64,000 nucleotides of DNA from Bog-756 sp963756515 (GTDB lineage Bacteria > Actinomycetota > Acidimicrobiia > Acidimicrobiales > RAAP-2), in contig CAVWNV010000007.1 in NCBI GenBank assembly GCA_963756515.1, positions 310,001 to 374,000 of the forward strand, written 5' to 3'. Positions 25,242 through 34,065 of this stretch are shown piece by piece (the first letter of the stretch is position 1; each line of letters starts with the position of its first letter). The notes beneath the pieces are model-generated. The model was given only the letters and a program-made list of their open reading frames with translations, made no database searches and was not told where the DNA came from. Both the position numbers and the translations under genes were made by a program.

Positions 25242-26417
25242 ATGTCCATCGACGAGTCCCAGGTCACGGCGGCCCTGGCCGCGGTGACCGATCCCGAACT
25301 GCGCCGTCCGCTGGGGGAGTTGGGCATGGTCGGCCGGGTGCAGGTCAAGCGGAAGCGGGTGGCCGTCGAGGTGGCCCTGCCGGTGGCCCACTATCCCCAG
25401 GTCGACGAGCTGGTGGACCGGGTGCGTCGGGCCGTGGGGGCGGTCGGCGGGGTCGACGAGGTGGCGGTGGAGCCGGTGGTGATGGAAGAGGAGCCCCGGG
25501 CCCGACTCCGGATGCTGTTGCGCGGTGAGCCCGTCGAGGGCGGCACCCAGCACGCCCAGGACGACCACGACCACGGCCACCCCCACGGGGACCAGCTCGG
25601 GCACGAGGACGGACGCCCGAACCGGTTCATGCTGCCGCGCTCGAAGACCCGGATCCTCGGCATCTCGTCGGGGAAGGGTGGCGTCGGCAAGTCGTCGGTC
25701 ACCGTCAACCTGGCCGTGACCCTGGCCCGCCGTGGTTTCGACGTCGGCATCCTCGACGCCGACGTGTACGGCTTCTCCGTCCCGAAGATGCTCGGGGTGA
25801 CGACCGATCCCCTGATCATCGGGGACCTGGTGGTGCCGCCCACGGCCAACGGGGTCCGGTGCCTGTCGATGGGGTACTTCGTCCCTGACGACACCCCGGT
25901 GATCTGGCGCGGGCCCATGCTCCACAAGGCCCTCGAACAGTTCCTGGTCGACGCCTACTGGGGTGAGCCGGACTACCTCCTGATCGACATGCCCCCCGGC
26001 ACCGGGGACGTCACCCTCTCGCTCGGCCAGTACCTGACGAAGACCGAGGTCTACGTGGTCACGACACCACAGCCGGCCGCCGAGCGGGTGGCCCAGCGCT
26101 CGGCGTACGCGGCCCGCAAGCTCAAGTTGGCGGTGCGTGGGGTGATCGAGAACATGAGCTGGTTCACCGGCGACGACGGGAAGCGGTACGAGCTGTTCGG
26201 GGCGGGCGGGGGGAGACAGCTGGCCGGCGAGCTCGGGGTGCCGCTCCTGGCCCAGGTGCCGCTGGTCCCGGAGCTCCGCCAGGGTGGCGACGACGGGGTC
26301 CCGACGGCGGCGGTGTCCCCGGACACCGAGGTGGGCCGGGTCTTCGACGCCCTGGCCACCTCCATCGTCGAGCTCGGGCCGGCCCGCGTCTACCGCAAGG
26401 AGCTCAGCGTCCGGTAG
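25242..26417 (+). CDS. mrp: Mrp/ApbC-type Fe-S cluster carrier ATPase
   Basis: 391 residues. An N-terminal MIP18/DUF59 domain (about 1-95) is followed by a His-rich linker (six histidines between 104 and 121) and a ParA/MinD-type P-loop domain with GKGGVGKS at 144-151. DADVYGFSVPKMLG, DMPPGTGDVTLSLGQYL and IENMSWFTGDDGKRYELFG are typical of actinobacterial Mrp. Members bind and deliver Fe-S clusters; the CxxC of some relatives is not present. ATG 25242 has a GAGGAGCTG ribosome site. It is divergent from the SufR-like regulator with a 47-bp shared promoter region, so cluster-responsive control is likely. Confidence 0.93.
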   Translation: MSIDESQVTAALAAVTDPELRRPLGELGMVGRVQVKRKRVAVEVALPVAHYPQVDELVDRVRRAVGAVGGVDEVAVEPVVMEEEPRARLRMLLRGEPVEGGTQHAQDDHDHGHPHGDQLGHEDGRPNRFMLPRSKTRILGISSGKGGVGKSSVTVNLAVTLARRGFDVGILDADVYGFSVPKMLGVTTDPLIIGDLVVPPTANGVRCLSMGYFVPDDTPVIWRGPMLHKALEQFLVDAYWGEPDYLLIDMPPGTGDVTLSLGQYLTKTEVYVVTTPQPAAERVAQRSAYAARKLKLAVRGVIENMSWFTGDDGKRYELFGAGGGRQLAGELGVPLLAQVPLVPELRQGGDDGVPTAAVSPDTEVGRVFDALATSIVELGPARVYRKELSVR

Positions 26418-26458
26418 TTGCCGGGCAGCCGCAGGGCGGGACGCCCGGCGGACCCGAG

Positions 26459-26471
26459 CCCCGGAGCGGGG
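26459..26471. terminator. GC hairpin between convergent mrp and cfa genes
   Basis: CCCCG-GAG-CGGGG (26459-26471) is followed by TTC, and a larger GCCGGGC/GCCCGGC inverted repeat lies at 26420-26449. The 55-bp convergent gap makes terminators for both directions plausible. Confidence 0.4.
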
Positions 26472-26472
26472 T

Positions 26473-27849
26473 TCAGCCCCATCCGGAGCGGGTGGGGGGC
26501 ATGCCGCTGCCGCCTTCGGGCCCGGGTACCACTCCGAGTACCTGGTGGATGGCCAGTCCGCCGTCGTCGAACCCGTTGGCCGAGGCAGCCATGTACAGCC
26601 TCCAGATGTTGGCCCGGGGGAGGCCGACCAGAGCCACCGCCTCGTCCCAGTGCTCCTCCAGATTGGACACCCAGTGGTGCAGGGTCCGCGAGTAGTGCTC
26701 CCGCAACGACTCCACGTCGCGTACCTCGAACCCGCTGCGCTGCATGGCCCGGATCACCTCGGCCACGTCGAGCAGCTCCCCGTCGGGGAAGACGTAGCGA
26801 CCGATGAAGGACCGCCGTCCCAGCACCGAGCCGCCCGGCTTGGAGATGGCGTGGTTCAGGAGTCTGCCGGTGGGAGTGAGGAGTCCATACAGGATCTCGA
26901 AGTACTGGGTCATCCGCTGGGTGCCGACATGTTCGAACATGCCGATGGACGAGATGGCGTCGAACTGCTCGCCCCGGAGGTCCCGGTAGTCCTGGAGGCG
27001 AACCTCCACCTGTCCGTCCAGCCCGGCCTGGGTCACCCGGTGACGGGCCTCGTCCACCTGCTCCCGGCTCAGGGCCACGGCCACCACCCGGGCCCGGTGG
27101 TGGCGTGCGGCATGGATGGCCATGGAGCCCCAGCCGCAGCCCACGTCGAGGAGGCGGGCCCCCGGCGTGGCGTCGAGGCCGAGCTTGCGGCAGATCAGTT
27201 CGTGCTTGGCCGCCTGGGCCTCCTCCAGCGTGGTCCCGGTGTCCACGAAGCGGGCGCACGAGTAGGTCATGCTCGGCCCGAGGACCAGGCGGTAGAACTG
27301 GTTGCCCACGTCGTAGTGGTGGCTGATGGCCACGGCATCGCGGGCCGGAGAGTGGATCCGGCCGGCCGGCTTGCACTCCTCGGGCGGAGCCGGAGGCGGG
27401 GGGCCGAACGCTCCCAACCGGCCGGCCGCGCCGACCATGGCCGGTAGCGCCCGCAGCCCGATCTGGCGCAGATCGTGCCCGCCACCCGCTCCGTGCAGCA
27501 CCCGCAACAGCTCGTAGATGTCACCGTCGGTGGTCAGGTCGCCGGCCACGAAGGCCCGGGCCACGCCCAGCTCCCCCGGGGCCCACAGGATCCGCCGTAC
27601 GGCGTCGACCGAGCGGATGTGCACGGTGCCGATCCCGTCGACGGGTCCGATGCCCGTGCCGTCCCAGAACTCGAATCGAACCGGCACGCCGGTGCCGACC
27701 ACCAGCCGAAGGAAGGGTGCCAACACCTCGGCGGCGCTGTCGCCCCGGGGCGGGCCGCCGCCGTCCGGGCCCGGCTGGTCGGGCGCCGCGTCCGCGCCTG
27801 GACGGGGCGTGCCCTCCGTGTACGACGTCCTCGAGAGCTCAGTGACCAT
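26473..27849 (-). CDS. Cyclopropane-fatty-acyl-phospholipid synthase family methyltransferase
   Basis: 458 residues. An N-terminal domain of about 150 residues (FLRLVVGTGVPVRFEFWDG; RAFVAGDLTTDGDIYELL) precedes the methyltransferase. ISHHYDVGNQFYRLVLGPSMTYSCARF, then LLDVGCGWGSMAIHAAR (SAM site) and SIGMFEHVG are hallmarks of the Cfa / mycolic acid cyclopropane synthase superfamily. It transfers a methylene from SAM onto phospholipid acyl double bonds at the membrane surface. N-terminal 40 residues are low-complexity. It converges with mrp and follows the DUF2252 gene on the same strand. Confidence 0.93.
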   Translation of the reverse strand: MVTELSRTSYTEGTPRPGADAAPDQPGPDGGGPPRGDSAAEVLAPFLRLVVGTGVPVRFEFWDGTGIGPVDGIGTVHIRSVDAVRRILWAPGELGVARAFVAGDLTTDGDIYELLRVLHGAGGGHDLRQIGLRALPAMVGAAGRLGAFGPPPPAPPEECKPAGRIHSPARDAVAISHHYDVGNQFYRLVLGPSMTYSCARFVDTGTTLEEAQAAKHELICRKLGLDATPGARLLDVGCGWGSMAIHAARHHRARVVAVALSREQVDEARHRVTQAGLDGQVEVRLQDYRDLRGEQFDAISSIGMFEHVGTQRMTQYFEILYGLLTPTGRLLNHAISKPGGSVLGRRSFIGRYVFPDGELLDVAEVIRAMQRSGFEVRDVESLREHYSRTLHHWVSNLEEHWDEAVALVGLPRANIWRLYMAASANGFDDGGLAIHQVLGVVPGPEGGSGMPPTRSGWG

Positions 27850-27934
27850 GGTCGACCTCCTCGATCGGGCCCGGGTTCCGGTCGGCCCCGATCCTACGGC
27901 GGTCCCGGACCCGACCGACCGGTGGATCGGGTGC

Positions 27935-29392
27935 CTACAGCCCGGTTCGGGCCGAGATCCTTCCGGTCCTCACCGCCCGGGCCAGTGCCTCGTAGTCCTG
28001 CTCGTTCTGATCGGCATAGGCGCTCGAGAAATCGGCGACGGCGCGGTCGAAGGCGTCGCTCTTGCCCAGGTAGGCGGCGATGGCGATCCAGTCGCCCGAT
28101 CGGGCGTGGGCCCGGGCCAGGGTGGCTCCGCACATGCGGGCGTAGGTGAGTGCTCCCGGCACCTGCAGGGTGTCCACGTGGGCCGAGCCCTTCCAGTCGT
28201 GGAGTTGCCGGATGTAGTAGTCGCGACGTTGGCCGTCGATGTCCCTGACCCGCTGCCATCCGAGGAAGATGTCGCTGGCCGTCTGCAGCAGCCGCTGGCC
28301 CACCACCACCCGTTGGCCCTCGTGTTCGTAGGCGCTGCGGCCGGCGAACTGCTCGAGCACCGACGGCTGGGCCTCTTTGGCCTGGAGGATGAGCGGGTCC
28401 TTGTCGTCCACCCCCATCATCAGGATCACCCAGGCCCGGGTGCCCACCGAACCGACGCCGACCACCTTGCGGGCCGTGTGGAGATACCGGTACTCCTCGA
28501 GGGGATGGTGCTCGTCGGCCAGCGTCCTGCGGTACTTCTTGATCAGCTTGTGCACCGATCGCTCGGTCTGGTGCCGGGCCTCGTCCGACAGGACCAGGTC
28601 CTCCAGTGGCACCAGCAGGGGTGGGTCGCTCACGAAGCGGAGATCGCCGTCGACCCGTTCGGTGAGCTTCCGGAACGCCCGGAGGCTGTCACGGGTCCTG
28701 GCCTTGGCCACGTCCAGGACCTGGCCGCCCTTCTTCCCCAGGCGCCGGTCGCTGTCCTCGGTGCGGATCCAGTCGAGCATCTCCCCGATCTCCATGTGGG
28801 AGTACCACACGTCGAGCGTGTTCCTCTGCGCCGCCTGCCGCATGCCTTGCCGGTACTCCCTCACAGCGGCCATCACCACCCGCCGCCGATCCGACGCCGT
28901 GTAGCCGCGGTCGCGACCGGCGATCTCGAAGCTGGCGGCCAGGCGCTTGACGTCCCACTCCCACGGGCCGGGCAGGGTCTCGTCGAAGTCGTTGATGTCG
29001 AACACCAGCCGGCGCTCGGGTGACCCGAACACCCCGAAGTTCGAGAGATGGGCGTCGCCGCAGCACTGCACGGTGATACCCGAGTCGGGCGTGGCCGAGA
29101 GATCGGAGGCCATGATCAGCGCCGCCCCCCGGAAGAACGCGAACGGCGAGACCAGCATGCGCCCATGGCGGATGGGCACCAGTTCGGGAACCCGGGAGGC
29201 GGCCTGCCCCTCGAGAAGTGCCACCGGATCGGGCCGGTCCCACCGCGGCTGCCACTTCCCGTGGGACGAACGGGGGGCGGTGCGCCGGGCGGCCCGGCCC
29301 CGCTCGACGCGCTCGGGCCGACTCGGCCGCCGGGTCTTCCTCACCGTCCTCGACGATGGCACCGCCGTCTGCCCATGGTCGCCCCGATCCAC
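27935..29392 (-). CDS. DUF2252 family protein
   Basis: 485 residues with a GTG start; the first 40 residues are basic and poorly conserved, so a later GTG (about 29344) is possible. Recognisable DUF2252 segments: DRPDPVALLEGQAASRVPEL, PFAFFRGAALIMASDL, CGDAHLSNFGVFGSPER, DINDFDETLPGPWEWDVKRL and RVVVGQRLLQTASDIFLGW. The HLSNFG and DFDE motifs resemble the catalytic loop and metal site of aminoglycoside-phosphotransferase/kinase-like folds, so a kinase activity is plausible but unproven. An array of 22-bp repeats lies immediately upstream. Confidence 0.88.
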   Translation of the reverse strand: MDRGDHGQTAVPSSRTVRKTRRPSRPERVERGRAARRTAPRSSHGKWQPRWDRPDPVALLEGQAASRVPELVPIRHGRMLVSPFAFFRGAALIMASDLSATPDSGITVQCCGDAHLSNFGVFGSPERRLVFDINDFDETLPGPWEWDVKRLAASFEIAGRDRGYTASDRRRVVMAAVREYRQGMRQAAQRNTLDVWYSHMEIGEMLDWIRTEDSDRRLGKKGGQVLDVAKARTRDSLRAFRKLTERVDGDLRFVSDPPLLVPLEDLVLSDEARHQTERSVHKLIKKYRRTLADEHHPLEEYRYLHTARKVVGVGSVGTRAWVILMMGVDDKDPLILQAKEAQPSVLEQFAGRSAYEHEGQRVVVGQRLLQTASDIFLGWQRVRDIDGQRRDYYIRQLHDWKGSAHVDTLQVPGALTYARMCGATLARAHARSGDWIAIAAYLGKSDAFDRAVADFSSAYADQNEQDYEALARAVRTGRISARTGL

Positions 29393-29405
29393 CCGAACGA
29401 CTCTA

Positions 29406-29514
29406 CCCGTCGGCGTGAAGCGCTCCTCCCGTCGGCGTGAAGCGCTCCTCCCGTCGGCGTGAAGCGCTCCGCCGTGACAGTGAAGTGCTCCGCCGTGACG
29501 GAGTGAAGTGCTCC
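29406..29514. repeat. Array of five ~22-bp direct repeats upstream of the DUF2252 gene
   Basis: The 12-base core GTGAAGYGCTCC occurs at 29415, 29437, 29459, 29480 and 29503, spaced 22, 22, 21 and 23 bases. The first two 22-base units, starting at 29406 and 29428, are identical, and the third matches over its first 21 bases. The others diverge between cores. The array fills most of the 165-bp gap between the dGTPase and DUF2252 genes and ends 14 bp from the DUF2252 start. The units are too short and lack unique spacers, so this is not CRISPR. It may be a multi-site operator. Confidence 0.85.
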
Positions 29515-29557
29515 GCCGTGACCGGACAGCCGTGAAGACCGGCCACCCGTTGCGGCC

Positions 29558-30751
29558 TCAGTGCCCGGTGGTCACCCCGATGCCGACCGGAAGCTTGTCC
29601 GGGTCCCATCCGAGGACGGCCACGGCCTGGCTGAAGGCGAACCGGTCGGTCATCCCGGCCACATAGGCCACGGCCGCCCGCACCGCGGCAGCTTCGCCCC
29701 CCCGGAGGGCGGTCGATGCGTCCCCGGTGGTGGGGATCAGGTTGGGTCGGTCCCCGAAGTGCTCGACCAGAGCCTGGAGCACGGCCACCACCGACCGACC
29801 CTGGGCCACCGAGCTCGGGCGAAGGTAGATGTGCTCGTAGTTGCTGGCACGGAAGGCGGCCAGGGCCTCGGCCACATCATCGGCCATCCCGATGGTGCCG
29901 GTCGAGAGGCTGGCGGAGACCAGAGCGTCGATGAAGGTGCCCAGCTGCTGGCTCCTCTGGTCGCCGCAGCGCCGGCGCACCAGGACGGGGAGGTCGGCCG
30001 GCGTGACGATCCCGCTCTTGACGGCGTCCTCGAAGTCGTGGCAGACGTAGGCGATCCGGTCGGCCCAGCTCACGACCTCGCCCTCGGGCGTGGCCGGCGC
30101 CGGACGGGACCACGAGTGGTTACGGATGCCGTCCAGGGTCTCATGACAGAGGTTGAGGGGTGCCAGCGACACGTCCGCCCCCCAGGGGGCGTGGTCGAAG
30201 CCCCCGTCGAGGTAGGGGGAGAGTGCATCCTCGCTGGCGTGGCCCCCGGGACCGTGCCCGCAGTCGTGACCGAGGGCGATGGCCTCGGTCAGGGCCACGT
30301 TCAACCGGCAGGCCCGGGCCACGCTGGTGGCCACCTGGGCCACCTCGAGCGCGTGGGTGAGGCGGGTCCGCTGGTGGTCGTCGGGAAAGACGAAGACCTG
30401 GGTCTTGCCGGCCAGACGGCGGAACGCCGTGGCGTGGAGGATGCGGTCGCGGTCGCGCTCGAAGCAGGTTCGCCAGGGGTCGGGCTCCTCGGGTCTCAAC
30501 CGGCGCCCTGCCCCCAGCCCGCGGGAGGCCCCGGGGGCCAACTCGGCCGCTTCGGCCGCCTCCCGGGCCGAGCGGTCGAGCCCGTGGGGGCCCCCGTAGC
30601 CCGGAGGGCCGGCGGAGGCGTGGCTGTCGACGTGGGCCAGGGTGATCCCCGGCCCGCCGTGGCCGGCCATGGTCGAGGCCCACCGGCGGTTCCTCTCGTT
30701 CTCGCCGGTGCCGACCGTGCCGTCCGGGTCGGCCGGTTCCTCGCGCGTCAT
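29558..30751 (-). CDS. dgt: Deoxyguanosinetriphosphate triphosphohydrolase-like protein
   Basis: 397 residues from ATG 30751; an earlier in-frame start would add 53 unconserved residues through the promoter. The HD-domain is clear: DRDRILHATAFRRLAGKTQVF, RTRLTHALEVAQVA (first H), then ALGHDCGHGPGGHASEDAL (HD pair) and later WADRIAYVCHDFEDA (final D). These bind the metal used to split dNTPs into nucleoside and tripolyphosphate. In actinobacteria this gene often neighbours dnaG, which is not seen here. It is divergent from the DUF3107 gene. Confidence 0.92.
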   Translation of the reverse strand: MTREEPADPDGTVGTGENERNRRWASTMAGHGGPGITLAHVDSHASAGPPGYGGPHGLDRSAREAAEAAELAPGASRGLGAGRRLRPEEPDPWRTCFERDRDRILHATAFRRLAGKTQVFVFPDDHQRTRLTHALEVAQVATSVARACRLNVALTEAIALGHDCGHGPGGHASEDALSPYLDGGFDHAPWGADVSLAPLNLCHETLDGIRNHSWSRPAPATPEGEVVSWADRIAYVCHDFEDAVKSGIVTPADLPVLVRRRCGDQRSQQLGTFIDALVSASLSTGTIGMADDVAEALAAFRASNYEHIYLRPSSVAQGRSVVAVLQALVEHFGDRPNLIPTTGDASTALRGGEAAAVRAAVAYVAGMTDRFAFSQAVAVLGWDPDKLPVGIGVTTGH

Positions 30752-30863
30752 GGTGCCAGTGTGCACCACGGCTGTGACACCCGGGACGGCGGTGGCCGCG
30801 GACCTTGTAACGTCGGGGGCGGCCGGTAGCCCCGCCGGTACCCAGCGGAGAGGAGCGTGCCAG

Positions 30864-31100
30864 GTGGACGTGCGTATCGGAATCGTGCAGTCGATGAAGG
30901 AGCTCGACATCGAGTTGCCCGTGGATGCGGACCGTCAGAAGGTCCTGGCCGAGATCGAGGCCGCGCTGGCCGGGGACGGGACGATCCTGTGGTTGACCGA
31001 TCGTAAGGGCCGCCAGGTGGGCGTCCCGGTGGGCAAGGTGGCCTACGTCGAGGTGGACCCGCCGGCCTCGGACCGTCAGGTCGGGTTCGGGGTCTCCTGA
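30864..31100 (+). CDS. DUF3107 family small protein
   Basis: 78 residues from GTG 30864, with an AGAGGAG ribosome site. VDVRIGIVQSMKELDIELPVD, then ILWLTDRKGRQVGVPVGKVAYVEV is the full DUF3107 pattern. The family is small, largely confined to actinobacteria, and of unknown function; its members are often next to DEAD-box helicase or regulatory genes. Here it precedes the ArsA-like pair by 54 bp and could be in the same transcript. Confidence 0.9.
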   Translation: MDVRIGIVQSMKELDIELPVDADRQKVLAEIEAALAGDGTILWLTDRKGRQVGVPVGKVAYVEVDPPASDRQVGFGVS

Positions 31101-31154
31101 GGCGACGCCACCGGGCCGGCGGTGGCCGGCCCCGGTGACCCGCCGGCCGCCGCC

Positions 31155-32102
31155 ATGACCACACTCCTCGATCTGAAGCTGGTCTTCGTCACCGGCAAAG
31201 GGGGGGTGGGCAAGACCACGGTGGCCTCGGCCCTGGCCCTGCTGGCCTCCCTCCAGGGGAAGCGGGTGCTGATCTGCGAGGTCGACGCCAAAGGGGACGT
31301 GGCCGGCTTCTACGAAGCCCCGCCCACCGGTTTCAACGAGAAGGAGATCCTCCCCGGTCTCTTCGCCATGACCATGGACACCGAGGCATCCCTCCGCGAG
31401 TACCTCAAGCTCCAGCTCCGGATCCCGATCGTGGGTCGAATCGGCCCCCTGGCCAAGGCGTTCGACTTCGTGGCCACGGCGGCGCCGGGGGTCCGCGAGA
31501 TCCTCACGGTGGGCAAGCTCTGCTACGAGGTCCGGGAGCGCAACTACGACCTGGTGGTGGTGGACGCACCGGCCTCGGGTCACATCGTCGGGCAGCTGTC
31601 GGCGCCCCAGGCCATCAACAATCTGGTCAAGGTCGGTCTGATCCGGTCCCAGACCGACTGGATGCTCGACATCCTGTCCGATCACCGGTCCACCGGCCTG
31701 GTGGCCGTCTGCACCCCCGAGGAGATGCCGGTCAACGAGACCATCGAGCTGGCGGATCGGGTGAGGGAGGAGACCACGGTCCGGCTGTCGGCGGTGATCG
31801 TCAACCGGGTCCTGCCCGAACTCTTCGGCCGGCAGGAGGAAGTGGTGTTCGAGGCCCTGGCCGGTCCGGACCCGCTCCACCGGCTGGACGAACTGGTGGG
31901 CGGCGACGCCGGCCCGGTGCTGGATGCGGCCCGTCTGGCCGTGACCATGCGCCGGACCCGGGCTACGCATCTCGACCGGCTCCGCCAGGGCATCGACGTG
32001 GCCGTGCCCATGCTCTACCTGCCCTACCTCTTCACCCGTTCGCACGGGCTGCGGACCACCCGTCAGGTGGCGGCGTCCCTGGGCGAGGAGCTGGGGTACT
32101 GA
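31155..32102 (+). CDS. ArsA/Get3-like ATPase, first of a tandem pair
   Basis: 315 residues from ATG 31155. The P-loop is VTGKGGVGKTTVASALALLA, with the deviant Walker A lysine of the ArsA/Get3 class. DAPASGHIVGQLSAPQAINN is the switch region. The DTAPTGHTLR motif of true Get3 is altered to DAPASGHIVG. It is short relative to Get3, and its stop overlaps the start of the second ATPase (TGATG), suggesting a heterodimer. Mycobacteria carry a similar adjacent pair (Rv3679-Rv3680). Anion or tail-anchored protein cargo is not established. Confidence 0.88.
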   Translation: MTTLLDLKLVFVTGKGGVGKTTVASALALLASLQGKRVLICEVDAKGDVAGFYEAPPTGFNEKEILPGLFAMTMDTEASLREYLKLQLRIPIVGRIGPLAKAFDFVATAAPGVREILTVGKLCYEVRERNYDLVVVDAPASGHIVGQLSAPQAINNLVKVGLIRSQTDWMLDILSDHRSTGLVAVCTPEEMPVNETIELADRVREETTVRLSAVIVNRVLPELFGRQEEVVFEALAGPDPLHRLDELVGGDAGPVLDAARLAVTMRRTRATHLDRLRQGIDVAVPMLYLPYLFTRSHGLRTTRQVAASLGEELGY

Positions 32103-33367
32103 TGGCCACCGCCCGATCCGGCCGGAGCGGTCGGGCCGCCGGCCCGGACACCGGGGCCCCCCGCTCCCGGGGACGTGACGAGTCGAGGTCGTCGGCCGGG
32201 AGCGGATCCATGGACGGCCTGCTGGCCACCAAGGAGATCGTGGTGGCGTGCGGACCCGGGGGCGTGGGCAAGACCACCACCGCGGCGGCCGCCGCCGTGA
32301 TGGCCTCGGTCCGCCATGGCAGCAAGGTGTTGGTCCTCACCGTCGATCCGGCCCGGCGACTGGCCGACGCGCTGGGTCTCGACGGCATCGGCAACATCGA
32401 GCACCGCGTTCCCGACGAGGCGTTCCGGGCCGCCGGGATCAAGCCCCGCGGACAGCTGTGGGCGGCCATGCTCGACACCAAGCAGTCGTGGGACGCGCTC
32501 ATCCGCCGCCATGCCCCCGATGCCCAGACCCGGGACGAGATACTGGCCAACCCGCTGTACCAGAACATCTCGGGGAAGTTCGTCCAGAGCCACGACTACA
32601 TCGCCATGGAGCGGCTGTACGAGATCCACTCCGAGAGCGACTACGACCTGATCGTGGTGGACACCCCGCCCACCCGAAACGCCCTCGACTTCCTCGACGC
32701 ACCCCAGCGGATGGGCGACTTCTTCTCCTCCCGCCTCCTCAAATGGCTGATCGTCCCCTACCGGTCGCGCCTGGTCAACGCGGCCACCAAACCCTTCTAC
32801 CAGGTGGCCGACCGCATCCTCGGCACCGAGTTCCTGGCCGACATCTCCGAGTTCTTCATCCTCTTCCAGTCGATGTACGACGGTTTCGTGGAGCGGTCCG
32901 AATCGGTGGGCCGGCTCCTGGCCGATCGACGGACCACCTTCGTCGTGGTGTCCACGCTGGAAGCGGTCCCACTGAGGGAGGCCGAGTTCTTCGCCGAGCA
33001 GCTCACCTCCCGCCACCTCCACCTCGGCGCCATCGTGTTGAACAAGGTGCTTCCCGACTACCTCCGAGGCTCGGTGGGGGCCGAGGTGGCCGAGTCGATG
33101 CGGGACCGGGCCGACGAGCTGGCCGGTCAGCTGGCTCCGGCCCTGACCGGAGTGGACCCGGGGCTCGGCGATGTCGACCAGGTGGCCCGGGTCCTGACCG
33201 AGGTGGCGGACAGCTATCTCAATTTCCAGGTGGTGGCGCTCCGCGAGATGGAGGAGCGCTCGTTGCTCTCGGTGGTGCCCGACGTCCTGGCCACCGTTCC
33301 CTTCTTCGAAACCGACATCTTCGACCTGGCCGGACTGGTCCGTCTGGGCGAGCAGATCTGGGAGTAG
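32102..33367 (+). CDS. ArsA/Get3-like ATPase, second of a tandem pair
   Basis: 421 residues. A Ser/Arg-rich N-terminus of about 35 residues precedes IVVACGPGGVGKTTTAAAAAVM, the Walker A. LTVDPARRLADALGLDGIGN and VVDTPPTRNALDFLDAPQRM are the Walker B and switch segments. A middle helical region (FISGKFVQSHDYIAMERLYEI-like) and LLKWLIVPYRSRLV follow. This is a longer paralogue of the preceding ATPase. Coupled translation and different Walker A flanks support an obligate pair. The role may be membrane-protein targeting or resistance, but no cargo gene is adjacent. Confidence 0.88.
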   Translation: MATARSGRSGRAAGPDTGAPRSRGRDESRSSAGSGSMDGLLATKEIVVACGPGGVGKTTTAAAAAVMASVRHGSKVLVLTVDPARRLADALGLDGIGNIEHRVPDEAFRAAGIKPRGQLWAAMLDTKQSWDALIRRHAPDAQTRDEILANPLYQNISGKFVQSHDYIAMERLYEIHSESDYDLIVVDTPPTRNALDFLDAPQRMGDFFSSRLLKWLIVPYRSRLVNAATKPFYQVADRILGTEFLADISEFFILFQSMYDGFVERSESVGRLLADRRTTFVVVSTLEAVPLREAEFFAEQLTSRHLHLGAIVLNKVLPDYLRGSVGAEVAESMRDRADELAGQLAPALTGVDPGLGDVDQVARVLTEVADSYLNFQVVALREMEERSLLSVVPDVLATVPFFETDIFDLAGLVRLGEQIWE

Positions 33368-33406
33368 CCGGCGGGGCGGTTCCGCCCGCTGCCTTACGAT
33401 GCAGCC

Positions 33407-34051
33407 ATGACCGACATCGTCGACCCTGCGCTCGATGCCTACGCCGCCGATCACTCCACGGCGCCGCCGGCCCACCTCGTGGAGCTGGCCACGGACCTGC
33501 GAGCCACCCTGGACTACCCCGGGATGATGGTCGGGCCGTTGGAAGGACGCTTCCTCGAACTGCTGACCTTCGCCCTGGGGGCGAGCTCGGTCCTCGAGAT
33601 CGGGACGTTCGGTGGCTACTCGGCCCTGTCCATGGCCGCCGGTCTGGCCCCGGGTGGTCGCATCGTCACCTGCGAGATCTCACCGCTCCACGCCGAGTTC
33701 GCCCGCCGACACATCGCCGCCAGCCCCTATGCCGGCGTCATCGAGGTGGTGGTCGGGCCGGCCATCGACTCCATCGCCGGCCTGGCCGGGCCGTTCGACC
33801 TCGTCTTCATCGACGCCGACAAGGCCGGCTATCCGGCCTACTTCGAGGCGGTGCTGCCCAAACTGGCGCCCCGTGGCGTGATCGCCGTCGACAACACCCT
33901 GTGGAGCGGCAGGGTGCTCGATCCTTCCGACGACAGCGAGGACACCGTGGCCCTCCGCCGTTTCAACGACTCGCTGGCCGTGGACCGGCGTGTGGTCGTG
34001 GTGCAGACCACGATCCGCGACGGCGTCACGCTCGTCCGGCGGGCCGGGTAG
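33407..34051 (+). CDS. SAM-dependent O-methyltransferase (caffeoyl-CoA / catechol type)
   Basis: 214 residues, ATG start. MVGPLEGRFLELLTFALGA, then VLEIGTFGGYSALSMAAGL is the SAM-binding loop of the O-methyltransferase family 3, and FDLVFIDADKAGYPAYFEA with AVDNTLWSGRVLDP the metal and substrate region. These are cation-dependent enzymes methylating catechols or polyhydroxy compounds. The physiological substrate is unknown. It lies 39 bp after the ATPase and 14 bp before the PHP phosphatase. Confidence 0.92.
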   Translation: MTDIVDPALDAYAADHSTAPPAHLVELATDLRATLDYPGMMVGPLEGRFLELLTFALGASSVLEIGTFGGYSALSMAAGLAPGGRIVTCEISPLHAEFARRHIAASPYAGVIEVVVGPAIDSIAGLAGPFDLVFIDADKAGYPAYFEAVLPKLAPRGVIAVDNTLWSGRVLDPSDDSEDTVALRRFNDSLAVDRRVVVVQTTIRDGVTLVRRAG

Positions 34052-34065
34052 GGGAGGGACACCAC

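Noticed and set aside
26284..27447. Plus-strand frame opposite the cyclopropane synthase gene
   Set aside because: The minus-strand protein has all Cfa motifs; the plus frame has no recognisable domain.
29406..29514. CRISPR array
   Set aside because: Units are contiguous 22-base repeats with no unique spacers of constant length and no cas genes nearby.
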